Shown here piece after piece: positions 33,350 to 42,160 of a stretch of DNA of 49,522 nucleotides. Each line of letters starts with the position of its first letter. Within the stretch, counting starts at the first letter, position 1. The stretch is from positions 1-49,522 of the forward strand of contig NZ_JAUXXP010000043.1 in assembly GCF_030684895.1 (NCBI RefSeq), in the 5' to 3' direction. Both the position numbers and the translations under genes were made by a program. This DNA comes from Pseudomonas sp. (lineage in GTDB: Bacteria > Pseudomonadota > Gammaproteobacteria > Pseudomonadales > Pseudomonadaceae). The notes below the pieces were generated by a model that was not told where the DNA came from, ran no database searches, and saw only the letters and a list, made by a program, of their open reading frames with translations.

Positions 33350-34699
33350 ATGAACAGTCAAAGCATCACCCGCACCTTCTGGCGCTACAGCATCCCGGCC
33401 ATCGCCGCCTTGATGATCAGTGGCCTGTACATGGTCGTCGACGGCATCTTTATCGGCCACGCCATGGGCGCCACCGGTTTGTCGGCGATCAACATGGCCT
33501 GGCCGCTGTCCGGGGTGATGCTGGCCGTCGGCATGATGATCGGCATGGGCGGCGGCGCTCAGTGCTCCCTGGCCCAAGGCGCCGCACAGTGGCCAGCAGC
33601 GCGCAGCTACCTGGCCCAGGCACTCTGGCTGCTGATTCTCCTAGGCATCCCCACAGGCGTGCTGGTGGTGCTGAGTGGCCCGGCTTTTATGGCCATGCAA
33701 GGCGCCGAGAACGACCTGGCGCAACTGGGTAACGACTACCTGCTGGTGCTCGGTTGGGCCACACCCTTGGTATTCGGCTCCATCGCCCTGCCCCTGCTGG
33801 TGCGCAACCTCGGCGCACCGCGCCTGGCGACCCTGGCCATGCTGGTGGGCGCCCTCACCAACGTGGCGCTCGATTACCTGTTTATCATCGTCTGGCAATG
33901 GGGTTTGCATGGCGCCGCCCTGGCCACGGTGATCGGCGAGAGCCTGTCAGTGCTGATCTGCCTGGGTTTTATCTGCAGCCGTCACAACCCGCTGCAGATG
34001 GCCCTGGCCGCCTGCACGCTAAACCTGCGCAAGAGCCTGGACATCCTCACCACCGGTTTCTCCAGCATGCTGATGTACCTCTACATGAGCCTGGTGGTGG
34101 TGCTGCACAACCTGCTGTTTATGCACTACGGCAGCCCCTTGCAGGTGGCCGCCTACGCCATCGCCGGCTACCTGATGGCCTTCTACTACATGTTTGCCGA
34201 AGGCGTGTGCGGCGGTATGCAGCCGCTGGTCAGCTATTTCTACGGCGCCCGCGAGCCGGACAAGGTGCGCCGGGTGCTGCGCCTGGGTCTGCTCACGGCG
34301 GTGGGCAGCGGTGTGCTGATGACTGCAGCGCTGTTGATCCTGCCCAGGCTGTTTGCCGGGATTTTCAGCGGCAGCGATGAAGCCCTGCTGGACGCCAGCG
34401 TGCTGGGCCTGCGCCTGCACCTGTTCGCCATGTTCCTCGATGGTTTTATCATTCTGGCGGCGAGCTTCTTCCAGGCCATGGGCCAGGCCCGCTACGCCAC
34501 CCTGGTGACGGTGGGCAATATGCTGATCCAGCTGCCCTTCCTCGCGCTGATGCCACTGCTGCTGGGGCTTAATGGCGTGTGGCTGGCCCTGCCGCTGTCC
34601 AACGTCTGCCTGAGCCTGGTGGTGATCTGGATGCTGCGGCGCCAGTTGCAGCAATTGAAACGCCTCGACAGCACACCGCCCAATCCAACTCAGGAATAG
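33350..34699 (+). CDS. MATE-family multidrug efflux transporter
   Basis: A 449-residue inner-membrane antiporter with about 12 hydrophobic helices in two similar halves. Recognisable blocks are SIPAIAALMISGLYMVVDGIFIG (about 14-36), IGMGGGAQCSLAQGA, and, in the second half, AEGVCGGMQPLVSYFYGAREPDKVRRV (about 284-310). The cytoplasmic MepA/DinF-like branch is closer than NorM on inspection, but this was not tested. It expels cationic drugs using a sodium or proton gradient. It lies downstream of marR in a two-gene operon; the ribosome site before the ATG is weak. Confidence 0.93.
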   Translation: MNSQSITRTFWRYSIPAIAALMISGLYMVVDGIFIGHAMGATGLSAINMAWPLSGVMLAVGMMIGMGGGAQCSLAQGAAQWPAARSYLAQALWLLILLGIPTGVLVVLSGPAFMAMQGAENDLAQLGNDYLLVLGWATPLVFGSIALPLLVRNLGAPRLATLAMLVGALTNVALDYLFIIVWQWGLHGAALATVIGESLSVLICLGFICSRHNPLQMALAACTLNLRKSLDILTTGFSSMLMYLYMSLVVVLHNLLFMHYGSPLQVAAYAIAGYLMAFYYMFAEGVCGGMQPLVSYFYGAREPDKVRRVLRLGLLTAVGSGVLMTAALLILPRLFAGIFSGSDEALLDASVLGLRLHLFAMFLDGFIILAASFFQAMGQARYATLVTVGNMLIQLPFLALMPLLLGLNGVWLALPLSNVCLSLVVIWMLRRQLQQLKRLDSTPPNPTQE

Positions 34700-34817
34700 C
34701 CGCCATAACCGGAGGCGGCAAAACAGCGCAATTACGCGCAGATCAATAGCCGTCCTCACAGCACCTCAACTACGCTGATAACACCCAAATCGCCGTCAGC
34801 TGCATGAGAGGTCTTAC

Positions 34818-35600
34818 ATGCGCATTAGCTTGGCACTGCTTGCCCTTAGCCTCGCCATCAATGCCCACGCCACACAACAGCCGGTACAAGTCTGCCTGGG
34901 CGACAGCTACGAGTGGCCGCCGTACAGCTTCTGGGAACGAGTCAACGGCGAGCCAGACCAAAGCCGGCTAACCGGCTATTCGGCCACCCTGGTGCTCAAG
35001 GCTTTGCAGAACCTCGGCCTGGATTACCGTATCCACTACATGCCCTGGGCCCGCGCCCAGCAGGAACTCGCCGACTTCGCCAGCAAAGGCCGCTGCGAAA
35101 TGACCTGGGACGCCAGCTTCAACAGCACCCGCGCCGGTTTTCTCTACTACAGCGTGCCGCTCTACAAAACCCGCCTGGGGCTGTTCTATTCGCGCAAACG
35201 CTTTAGCGAGCCGCCACAACTGGCACTGCCCGATGGCCTGCGCCAGTTCAAGGTGTGCGGCGTGATCGGTTTCAATTACCAACCCTATGGCATTGACTGG
35301 CCCCTGGAACGGCTGCCGACCATTCAACAGAACCTTGAGATGCTCGACCGCCAGCGCTGTGACTTCTTCCCCAGCGAGATAGAACCCACCCTCGGCGGCA
35401 TCGCCATTGGCACCTACAACGACCCAGGGCAACTGCAGAACCTGCCGTTGGAACAGCAAAAGACCTTCTACCTGATGATCAGCAAGGGCTCACCCCGCGC
35501 CCACGAACTGCTCAACCGGCTTAACCAGATCATCATTGAGCAGCAGGAAAATGGTGAAGCGCAGCGGCTGCTGGAGCGCTTTCTGCCTGGCATGCAGTAA
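34818..35600 (+). CDS. Family 3 solute-binding-like periplasmic protein (second copy)
   Basis: A 260-residue exported protein. The signal peptide MRISLALLALSLAINAHA precedes mature TQQPVQVCLGDSYEWPPYSF (the usual first strand of family 3 binding proteins), followed by GYSATLVLKALQNLGLDYRIHYMPWARAQQEL. The two lobes are complete. Like the gene at 32069, it has no transporter partners, and it may be a stand-alone binding or sensor protein. The ATG has GAGAGG upstream. It ends 18 bases before the convergent nadR gene, with no evident terminator between them. Confidence 0.8.
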   Translation: MRISLALLALSLAINAHATQQPVQVCLGDSYEWPPYSFWERVNGEPDQSRLTGYSATLVLKALQNLGLDYRIHYMPWARAQQELADFASKGRCEMTWDASFNSTRAGFLYYSVPLYKTRLGLFYSRKRFSEPPQLALPDGLRQFKVCGVIGFNYQPYGIDWPLERLPTIQQNLEMLDRQRCDFFPSEIEPTLGGIAIGTYNDPGQLQNLPLEQQKTFYLMISKGSPRAHELLNRLNQIIIEQQENGEAQRLLERFLPGMQ

Positions 35601-35618
35601 TCCACTCAACCTGCCGAC

Positions 35619-36653
35619 TTAATGTCGCGCAGCCAGATATTCCAGTACTTGTTCAACACGCCGTGAAAGCGAACCACTCAGCCGCGTGTAGGCCCAACCT
35701 CGGCGCTGCAACTGATCCTCGTACCAGCCGTTCTGTCGATGACGGAATGACTCATCCTGGCGCGTACCGTCCTGAACGAAGGGAAAATCATCGGCGCAGA
35801 GAAACAGATGCGTGTAGCGGCGCTCTGCCAGGCGCTCCAACTCGGCCTCAGCTGCCCCAAACAATTCGCGCGAGTAGAACAGAGTGGTCAACGGCGTAGT
35901 ATCACAGACCAAGTAACGCTGGCACCGTGCTGCCAACGCATGCTCACGCGCGACCTGGCTACGGCCGATATGCAGCAGGTCGCCGTAGGCCAAGTCACCA
36001 CCGCGCATCTCCCACAGCTCGCGGCCGAATTCAGCGGCATAAAGGGTTTGCAGAGACTCGGCAAGGGCCTGAGCGAGACTGCTCTTGCCGGTGGACTCGC
36101 CGCCTAACAGGGCAATGCGCTCGACAAAATCTCCGTACACCTCCGGCGCCAGATACTGACGTAAGCCATGCACATCGGCGCGCAGACGCGAGGCCGAGAT
36201 CGGCACATGCTGGCGCGCTCGGTCCAGCTCCACATGCCGGACTGGGCGGCCAAAACAACTTGCCAGATGCGCGGCAAAACCATCGCCATAGGCCTCGCTG
36301 GTAAATACCGCCTCAACCGGCTCACGCAGCACCTGCAAGCAAAAATCCGCCACGAACTGACGCTGCTGGGCTTCCGATTCATGGTTGTGCGGCAAGGCTG
36401 GCAGCTGCAGCCCATCACTCTGCCAGGCCGCCACCCGTTCAGGCGTCACGACCCAGCAAGGCAAGTCAGGAAAGCGCATATGTAACCAGCGCTCGCGGCG
36501 CTCGGCCGCAAAACCCTGGTACTCCGGCAGCGACCAACTGAGCAGATAAAGGCGCTCGCACTGCGCCTGCGCCTGCTGAATCAGCCACTCATGCCCCAGA
36601 TGCAGAGGGGCGAACTTGCCCACCACCAGCCCACTGGCAAACGCCTTGGCCAT
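35619..36653 (-). CDS. nadR: Bifunctional NMN adenylyltransferase / ribosylnicotinamide kinase
   Basis: A 344-residue cytoplasmic enzyme that phosphorylates nicotinamide riboside to NMN and joins it to ATP to make NAD. The nucleotidyltransferase domain (about 8-175) has GKFAPLHLGH (12-21) and ISASRLR (152-158). The kinase domain (about 178-344) has the Walker A loop GGESTGKSS (184-192) and DTTPLTTLFYSRELFG. The DNA-binding domain of enteric NadR is absent, as in Haemophilus-like forms. The ATG at 36653 stands two bases after the pnuC stop (TGAGCATG), so the two are one operon for riboside uptake and use. Confidence 0.93.
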   Translation of the reverse strand: MAKAFASGLVVGKFAPLHLGHEWLIQQAQAQCERLYLLSWSLPEYQGFAAERRERWLHMRFPDLPCWVVTPERVAAWQSDGLQLPALPHNHESEAQQRQFVADFCLQVLREPVEAVFTSEAYGDGFAAHLASCFGRPVRHVELDRARQHVPISASRLRADVHGLRQYLAPEVYGDFVERIALLGGESTGKSSLAQALAESLQTLYAAEFGRELWEMRGGDLAYGDLLHIGRSQVAREHALAARCQRYLVCDTTPLTTLFYSRELFGAAEAELERLAERRYTHLFLCADDFPFVQDGTRQDESFRHRQNGWYEDQLQRRGWAYTRLSGSLSRRVEQVLEYLAARH

Positions 36654-36655
36654 GC

Positions 36656-37249
36656 TCAGGCCCGCTGCTCGGCAGCGCCGGCTGAAGAATCCAGCGCGAC
36701 CACCTGACGCTGCCAGCGATACAAGCCATACCAAGCGTTGCACCAGAACAGGCCATAGATAAGGGCCGTCAGATACAGTTCACGAGAGGCGAACAGCGGC
36801 ACAGCAAGGCTGTTGACCAATAGCCAGCAGTACCAGTTTTCCAGTTTGCGGCGCATTAACAGCAACTGCGCCAGCACGCTGAACGTCAGCACCAGAGAAT
36901 CGATAACGGGTGCATAGGCATTGGTGAAATGATGCAGCAGCGCGCCGTAGCCCAGCGCAACCAGTAGCGCGATCAACATGGCCAACAGCAGCCCGTACCA
37001 AGGCGTACGCGTGATGGATAAAGCAGCACCGCTCTGCCCATGCAGCCAGCCCCACCAGCCAAGCAAACTGGTCACGATGAAAAAAAACTGCAGGGTTGCA
37101 TCGGCATACAACTGCACGTCGAAAAACAGCCAAGCGAACAGCACACAACCGACCAATCCAACCGACCAGGTGTGAACTGAATTGCGCGCGGCCAGTAGCA
37201 CGGCAGCCAGATAAAACAGATTGGCAAATACCTCCAACGATGACGGCAT
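36656..37249 (-). CDS. pnuC: Nicotinamide riboside transporter PnuC
   Basis: An inner-membrane facilitator of 197 residues with about seven hydrophobic helices. NSVHTWSVGLVGCVLFAWLFFD (about 23-44), LQFFFIVTSLLGWWGWL (about 53-69, the substrate-site WW) and the late NWYCWLLVNSLAVPLF (about 137-152) match the PnuC family. The ATG at 37249 has AGGA upstream. It is the first gene of an operon with nadR, whose kinase traps the imported riboside as NMN. No riboswitch-like fold was noticed in the short leader. Confidence 0.93.
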   Translation of the reverse strand: MPSSLEVFANLFYLAAVLLAARNSVHTWSVGLVGCVLFAWLFFDVQLYADATLQFFFIVTSLLGWWGWLHGQSGAALSITRTPWYGLLLAMLIALLVALGYGALLHHFTNAYAPVIDSLVLTFSVLAQLLLMRRKLENWYCWLLVNSLAVPLFASRELYLTALIYGLFWCNAWYGLYRWQRQVVALDSSAGAAEQRA

Positions 37250-37415
37250 GTACGCATCCTTATGAACGTGGATTCAGCCCGCGCAGCCTACCAGCCCGAT
37301 TTGCTGTGATCCACGCCACAGCCGCCATGGCTGTGCCTGACAAGCAGCTATCATGCGTGATCTGATAGCCACGTTTGTGCGACTTATCTCTATTCCAAAG
37401 GACTGGATCATCACC

Positions 37416-38168
37416 ATGCCCCTACTCGCCCTGCTGGTTATCGCCTGCCAAGTCACCTGTGGTCTGCACGTGGTGCGCAGTGGCCAGGAACGCTACTGGA
37501 TCTACCTGATCATCGCCCTGCCTGGTCTCGGCTGCCTGATCTACTTCCTCGGCATCATGCTGCCCGACATGCTCGGCAGTCACCGTGGGCGCCGGACCAT
37601 CAACCGCCTGCACGACAGCATCGACCCCGAGCGCCACCTGCGCGTCCTGCGTGATGAGTTGGAGATTCGTGACACCCGCGACACGCGCGTCAATCTGGCC
37701 GATGAGCTGTTGCGTATGGGGCTGGCCGAAGAAGCGGCCAAGCACTATCAGCTAGCCTTGCGCGGCATTCACAGCGACGCGCCGGATATTCTTCTCGGTC
37801 TGGCCAAGGCCCGCTTTGCTCACAACGATTTCGCCGGCTGCCGCGAAAGCCTTGAGCAGTTGATCAACAAAAATCCAGACTTCCGTTCCGCCGACGGCCA
37901 CTTGCTCTATGCCCGCACGCTCGAAGCCCTGGGCGAAACCCTCAAGGCCGAAGAGGAATACCAGGCGCTGAGCAGCTACTACACGGGGCCCGAAGCCGCC
38001 TATCGCTACGCTTTACTGCTACGCCGCCTGGGCCGCCAACGTGAAGCGCGTGAAATGCAGCAACAGATCCAGACCTACGCTCGCCGCGCTGCCAGGCACT
38101 ACCGCACGCTGCACAAGGAGTGGCTGGATCTCAGCCTGCAGGAGCTGCGCAGCCTGCAACAGGACTGA
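37416..38168 (+). CDS. Membrane-anchored tetratricopeptide-repeat protein
   Basis: A 250-residue protein. Two hydrophobic segments (about 1-14 and 27-50, IYLIIALPGLGCLIYFLGIMLPDML) resemble the PLDc_N type of membrane anchor. A charged stretch follows, then TPR-like helices from about residue 95 (RVNLADELLRMGLAEEAAKHYQLAL, DILLGLAKARFAHNDFAGCRESLEQL, YARTLEALGETLKAEEEYQAL). The ATG at 37416 (MPLLALLVIA) was preferred because GGA lies before it; an ATG at 37353 would add 21 residues but has no ribosome site. A scaffold or assembly role is likely; the partner is unknown. It is divergent from pnuC. Confidence 0.75.
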   Translation: MPLLALLVIACQVTCGLHVVRSGQERYWIYLIIALPGLGCLIYFLGIMLPDMLGSHRGRRTINRLHDSIDPERHLRVLRDELEIRDTRDTRVNLADELLRMGLAEEAAKHYQLALRGIHSDAPDILLGLAKARFAHNDFAGCRESLEQLINKNPDFRSADGHLLYARTLEALGETLKAEEEYQALSSYYTGPEAAYRYALLLRRLGRQREAREMQQQIQTYARRAARHYRTLHKEWLDLSLQELRSLQQD

Positions 38169-38180
38169 CAATTCAAACCG

Positions 38181-39518
38181 CTAAACCTTATGCAGGGCGG
38201 GCTCACGCTCTTCGTGCCCACCCTGCACTCCCTCGCCCTGCGCCTGTTCCCCGCTCCACACATGCAGTGCGCACTTTTCAGCGTTTGACCACAACCAGCC
38301 ACTGCGCCCACCCACCAGAGTGCTAACCGCATGCGCGCGGCCCAGCGGGTTGTGCCGGGCCAGTAGCAGGACGCCATCGCGCAGCCAGGCCAGACTGCGG
38401 CTGTGAGACTGGAACAACGGGGTCAGCAGGCGGCTGGCCTGACGGTAATAACGCAGGTGATCACGCCGGCTACTGGCATAGGCGGCGAATACCGCTGACC
38501 AGTCGCAATCGGTTGGTGTGCTTTGTGTGGTGACGGCTGCGGATAAAGCCGCCGCATCCACCAGGGCCATATTGGCGCCCTGGCCCAGTTGCGGGCTCAT
38601 GGCGTGGGCGCAGTCGCCGATGGCGATCACCCGGCCGTCGTGCCACTGCTGCATGCGCACATCGGCATACACCGCCTGGCTCAGTTGCTCGGGGCGTTCG
38701 ATCAATTCAATAAAGGGCTCGGCGGCGCTGCCGGCCAGTTGCAGCACCTGGGCTTTCCAGGCTGCAAGCCCGCCCTCACGCCAGGCTGAAAACTGCGCCA
38801 CCGGCAGGCTCCAGAACAGACTACTCAGGGCCTGTTCGCGGTTCAGGTGAGTACGCCCGGTGGGCATGATGCCGAACATCTGTGCGCAGTCGCGATACCA
38901 CTGGCGCAGATCCGTCGAGTCCGGCGCGGTTGGTGACGAAGCCGGAGTCGGCACAATGCTCCACAACGCGCCCCAGGGGTAAGGCTGCAGCCACTGTTTA
39001 ACCTGCATCTGCCCACGCAGGGCCGAGCGCACGCCATCGGCCAGCACCAGCGCGGCGAACTCGCCGAATGGCTGTTCCACGCCCTGCTCGTCCTGGCGAT
39101 ACAGCTGCACATGGCTGCCGTGCTGGGTGAAGCGGCTGATATGCACACCGGTTTCGATCTGCACGCCGGCTTGCCGAGCCGCGTTGAGCAAAGCCGTGAG
39201 CAATACGCTGCGGTGAATGCCCATGCCGAAACTGCCGGGTTGCCAATGCGCGTAACGGGTATCGAGAATCACCCGGCCATTGCCCGAGGTGCCGTACAGG
39301 CGGCTGACCGCCGCCCCCAGGCCGCTGCACTCGGCAAACAGCCCCAGCTGCTGCAACACCGCCAGCCCCGAAGGCTGCAACAACACCCCAGCGCCCACCG
39401 GCTGCAGCTGCGGCACGCGCTCCAGCAGGCGCACGCTAAAACCCTGGCGGACGAGGAACAGCGCCGTGGCTAATCCCGCTGTACCGGCCCCGACAATGGC
39501 AATCGGCAATCCCTTCAC
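38181..39518 (-). CDS. FAD-dependent monooxygenase (aromatic hydroxylase type)
   Basis: A 445-residue class A flavoprotein. IAIVGAGTAGLATALFLVRQGFSVRLLER (about 7-35) is the FAD-binding Rossmann motif with the terminal glutamate. LVLADGVRSALR (about 157-168) is the DG motif. VIAIGDCAHAMSPQLGQGANMALVDAAAL (about 295-323) is the GD motif that holds the ribityl chain. The GTG at 39518 is preceded by GGAG. Members hydroxylate aromatic compounds such as salicylate or 3-hydroxybenzoate, or act on 2-polyprenylphenols; the substrate is not predictable here. No ring-cleavage genes lie nearby. Confidence 0.88.
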   Translation of the reverse strand: MKGLPIAIVGAGTAGLATALFLVRQGFSVRLLERVPQLQPVGAGVLLQPSGLAVLQQLGLFAECSGLGAAVSRLYGTSGNGRVILDTRYAHWQPGSFGMGIHRSVLLTALLNAARQAGVQIETGVHISRFTQHGSHVQLYRQDEQGVEQPFGEFAALVLADGVRSALRGQMQVKQWLQPYPWGALWSIVPTPASSPTAPDSTDLRQWYRDCAQMFGIMPTGRTHLNREQALSSLFWSLPVAQFSAWREGGLAAWKAQVLQLAGSAAEPFIELIERPEQLSQAVYADVRMQQWHDGRVIAIGDCAHAMSPQLGQGANMALVDAAALSAAVTTQSTPTDCDWSAVFAAYASSRRDHLRYYRQASRLLTPLFQSHSRSLAWLRDGVLLLARHNPLGRAHAVSTLVGGRSGWLWSNAEKCALHVWSGEQAQGEGVQGGHEEREPALHKV

Positions 39519-39640
39519 GATCCGTCTCCGCTATTAAACCGAGCGGATTCTACCCTTGCCGCTTGCCTACGCCGCCATACGTAGCAGCAGATTGCCGCGA
39601 GTCTGAGCGCCAGCGCACATCATATGTTGGCAAGCGGCAG

Positions 39641-39778
39641 AACCTGTTTACGATCTCGCGAGCTAGAGCGAGACAAGGCAGAAATGGCCGAGGGCGCGGA
39701 GTTTACTGGTTGTAAATGAGCAGCCCGAGGCCATTTCTAACGCCGTATCGCCGACGCGCAGCAGATCGTAAGTAGGTT
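39641..39778 (+). repeat. 138-bp structured inverted-repeat element (copy B)
   Basis: Terminal inverted repeats AACCTGTTTACGATCT and AGATCGTAAGTAGGTT agree at 14 of 16 positions. Nested inside are AAATGGCC (39682-39689) with GGCCATTT (39729-39736), and TTTAC (39702-39706) with GTAAA (39712-39716). Its core aligns with the reverse complement of the element at 9586-9724, while the stems differ by paired changes. It begins about 100 bases beyond the monooxygenase gene start and its right end stops one base before the stop codon of the SDR gene. No coding potential is seen. Confidence 0.75.
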
Positions 39779-39779
39779 C

Positions 39780-40538
39780 TCAGAGGAACATGCCGCCCGA
39801 GGCTTCAATCCGCTGCCCGGTAATCCAGCGGCCGCCGTCGCTCAGCAGCATGGCAATCGCCCCACCGATATCGTCCGGCAGCCCGACCCGGCCCAGGGCG
39901 GTATTGGCGGCGATAAAGGCGTTGACCTGGCTGTTGTCGCGCACCACGCCGCCACCGAAGTCAGTCTCGATAGCGCCGGGGGCCAGCACGTTGACGCTGA
40001 TGCCGCGCGGGCCCAGTTCCTTGGCCAGGTAGCGCGTCCACACTTCGATGCCGCCCTTCATCGCCGCATAGGCGGCATAACCCGGCAGGCTGAAACGCGC
40101 CAGACCGGTGGAAATATTGACGATGCGGCCCTGCTCGGCGATCAGCGGCAGCAGCTGCTGGGTGAGGAAGAACGGCCCCTTGAGCTGGATATTTACCAGC
40201 TGATCGAACTGCGCCTCAGTGGTTTCGGCAAAGCTGGCGTGGATGCCGATACCGGCGTTATTGATCAGAAAGTCGAAATCACTGCGGCCGAAGGTGCTCT
40301 GCAATCCCTCAGTAACAGCGGCGGCAAACGCAGCGAAGCTGCTGCTCTGGCTAACATCCAGTTGCAGCATCAGCGCACGCGCGCCGAGTTGTTCGATCTC
40401 GGCTGCCAGGCTTTGCGCATCAGCCGCCTGGCTGTGATAGGTGCCGATGATGTCGATGCCCTGGGCCGCCAGGTGCAGGGCGGTGTTACGCCCCAGGCCG
40501 CGGCTGGCGCCAGTGATCAGTGCGATTTTACGGGTCAT
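39780..40538 (-). CDS. Short-chain dehydrogenase/reductase
   Basis: A classical SDR of 252 residues. NAD(P)-binding TGASRGLGRNTALHLA (about 9-24), NNAGIG (about 92-97), the catalytic tyrosine and lysine in YAAYAAMKGG (about 154-163), and the substrate-side VNVLAPGAIETDFG are all intact. RGLGR with a following basic context hints at NADPH preference. The protein ends with SGGMFL, a typical SDR tail. It is divergent from a LysR regulator across 141 bases, which probably controls it. The substrate is unknown. The 3' end abuts the structured repeat. Confidence 0.92.
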   Translation of the reverse strand: MTRKIALITGASRGLGRNTALHLAAQGIDIIGTYHSQAADAQSLAAEIEQLGARALMLQLDVSQSSSFAAFAAAVTEGLQSTFGRSDFDFLINNAGIGIHASFAETTEAQFDQLVNIQLKGPFFLTQQLLPLIAEQGRIVNISTGLARFSLPGYAAYAAMKGGIEVWTRYLAKELGPRGISVNVLAPGAIETDFGGGVVRDNSQVNAFIAANTALGRVGLPDDIGGAIAMLLSDGGRWITGQRIEASGGMFL

Positions 40539-40679
40539 GGGCGTGCTCCCTTTAGTTGACGAGTAGTGCGGTGGTTGAAATCAGTGAGCACAGGTTATTG
40601 CTCGCGTTAAGCTGGATAAACTCAGCAAAACTGAAAACACTGATCATCAATCACGAACAATCCAGCGGAGCGCCTGCCC

Positions 40680-41582
40680 ATGAATACCTTGGAACTGCTG
40701 CGCACTTTTGTCCGCGTCAGCGAGCTGGCCAGCTTTACCCAGGCCGCCGACAGCCTTGGCCTGCCCAGATCGAGCGTGTCGCAGCAGGTGCAGAGCCTGG
40801 AAAGCCTGCTCGGTACGCGCCTGCTGCACCGCACCACGCGCAAGGTGCAGCCAACCCAGGATGGCCTGGTGCTGTATGAGCGCAGCAAGGACATGCTGGC
40901 CAATATGGAGGAGCTGGAAAGTCTGTTCCGCCAGGACGGCGCGCAGCTCAGCGGTCGCCTGCGCATCGATATGCCCACCGGCCTGGCGCGGCGCCTGGTG
41001 GCTCCAAGGCTGGGCGAATTTACCGCGCAGCACCCTGGCATCGAGCTGGAGATCAGCAGCAGCGATCGGCGTGTCGATCTGGTGCGCGAAGGCTTCGACT
41101 GCGTGCTGCGCATCGGCGTGGTCAACGAACCCAATCTGATCGTGCGCCCGCTCGGCCAACTGCCGATGGTCAACTGCGCCAGCAGCGCCTACCTGGCGCG
41201 CTATGGCACGCCGCAGAGCCTCGACGACCTGGCCCAGCACCGGCTGATCCACTACGTGCCGGTGCTCGGCAGTCGCTCAGATGGTTTTGAATACCTGGCC
41301 GGCGGCGTGCTGCAGCAACTGCCGATGGCGGGAAATATCACGGTAAATAACATCGATGCCTATGAAGGCGCGTGCCTGGGCGGCCTGGGGATTATTCAGG
41401 CACCGCTGCTTGGCGTCAGCGAGCTGCTGGCCAGCGGGCAGCTGCACAGCCTGTTGCCAGATTACTTGCCGCCGCCCATGCCGATCAGCCTGCTGTATGC
41501 CCAGCGCCGTCATCAGCCGCAGCGGGTGCGGGTATTTATGCAGTGGTTGGAAGCGTTACTGAGCGAGCACACCGGCACCTGA
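40680..41582 (+). CDS. LysR-family regulator, divergent from the SDR gene
   Basis: A 300-residue LysR-type regulator. The winged helix LLRTFVRVSELASFTQAADSLGLPRSSVSQQVQSLESLLGTRLL (about 6-49) is clear, followed by RTTRKVQPTQDG and an effector domain with LSGRLRIDMPTGLARRLVAPRLGEF (about 89-113). The sequence resembles the AaeR/DsdC-distant CrgA-like branch, whose members often lie opposite an oxidoreductase. The ATG at 40680 is preceded by GGAGCGCC. The divergent SDR is the likely target. No convincing operator pair was found: two 7-base inverted matches in the gap are too far apart. Confidence 0.92.
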   Translation: MNTLELLRTFVRVSELASFTQAADSLGLPRSSVSQQVQSLESLLGTRLLHRTTRKVQPTQDGLVLYERSKDMLANMEELESLFRQDGAQLSGRLRIDMPTGLARRLVAPRLGEFTAQHPGIELEISSSDRRVDLVREGFDCVLRIGVVNEPNLIVRPLGQLPMVNCASSAYLARYGTPQSLDDLAQHRLIHYVPVLGSRSDGFEYLAGGVLQQLPMAGNITVNNIDAYEGACLGGLGIIQAPLLGVSELLASGQLHSLLPDYLPPPMPISLLYAQRRHQPQRVRVFMQWLEALLSEHTGT

Positions 41583-41607
41583 CGGGCAGGCACCGGCGCG
41601 TGGCGAG

Positions 41608-42042
41608 TTACTGAGTAATCGGCAGGATGTCGAAACCTTTGCGGTTATCGCTGACGATACGGAAGTTCTGCTGCGAGCCCGGTTCGACCTTCACGGCCAG
41701 TTCACGACGCAGGCGACCCATGCCGCACAGAGTGTCGTCCATCTCGTCGATACCAATGCTCAGCACCCGCGTGCCGACCGGCACCTGAAAACGCACCTGC
41801 TCACCCACGCCGATGCGCGCAGCCACCTTGCGGTCGACCAGAACGGCTACATAGCAACCGCCGCCCATGCCGCCGACATCACGATTGACCTGCAACTCTC
41901 CGCCCCGCCCCAGCGGCTCCTGATAACCCAGCAAACGGTCCGCCGGCACAGGTTTGACATCCTCTGGCGCGGGCTTCCAGGACGAACAGCCGGCCAACAG
42001 CAACAGCGGTAAAACGGCACAAGTCAATCGCATATGACGCAT
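41608..42042 (-). CDS. Outer- or inner-membrane lipoprotein of unknown function
   Basis: A 144-residue lipoprotein. The signal MRHMRLTCAVLPLLLLAGC ends in a perfect lipobox LLAGC, with S-S after the lipidated cysteine, which favours sorting to the outer membrane. The mature part has GGGCYVAVLVDRKVAARIGVGEQVRF and the paired VPVGTRVLSIG, a small beta-rich domain like those of DUF2846-type lipoproteins, and a late ENxRI-free QQNFRIVSDNRKGFDI strand. The ATG at 42042 is preceded by GGAGGG. It is convergent with the LysR gene. The function is unknown. Confidence 0.8.
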   Translation of the reverse strand: MRHMRLTCAVLPLLLLAGCSSWKPAPEDVKPVPADRLLGYQEPLGRGGELQVNRDVGGMGGGCYVAVLVDRKVAARIGVGEQVRFQVPVGTRVLSIGIDEMDDTLCGMGRLRRELAVKVEPGSQQNFRIVSDNRKGFDILPITQ

Positions 42043-42160
42043 GGAAGCCCTCCATGGGCGCAGAAAACAGCAAAGGGGAACAGCCAAAACGGCTTGAGTA
42101 TTGCCCCTGACGCGGCTGGCCTCAAGTGCAGACTGATGCGCCGCCGCAACCAGGCTTTTA

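Noticed and set aside
40580..40644. ATCAGTG and CACTGAT as a LysR operator between the SDR and LysR genes
   Set aside because: The arms are 51 bases apart, far more than the usual LysR box spacing.
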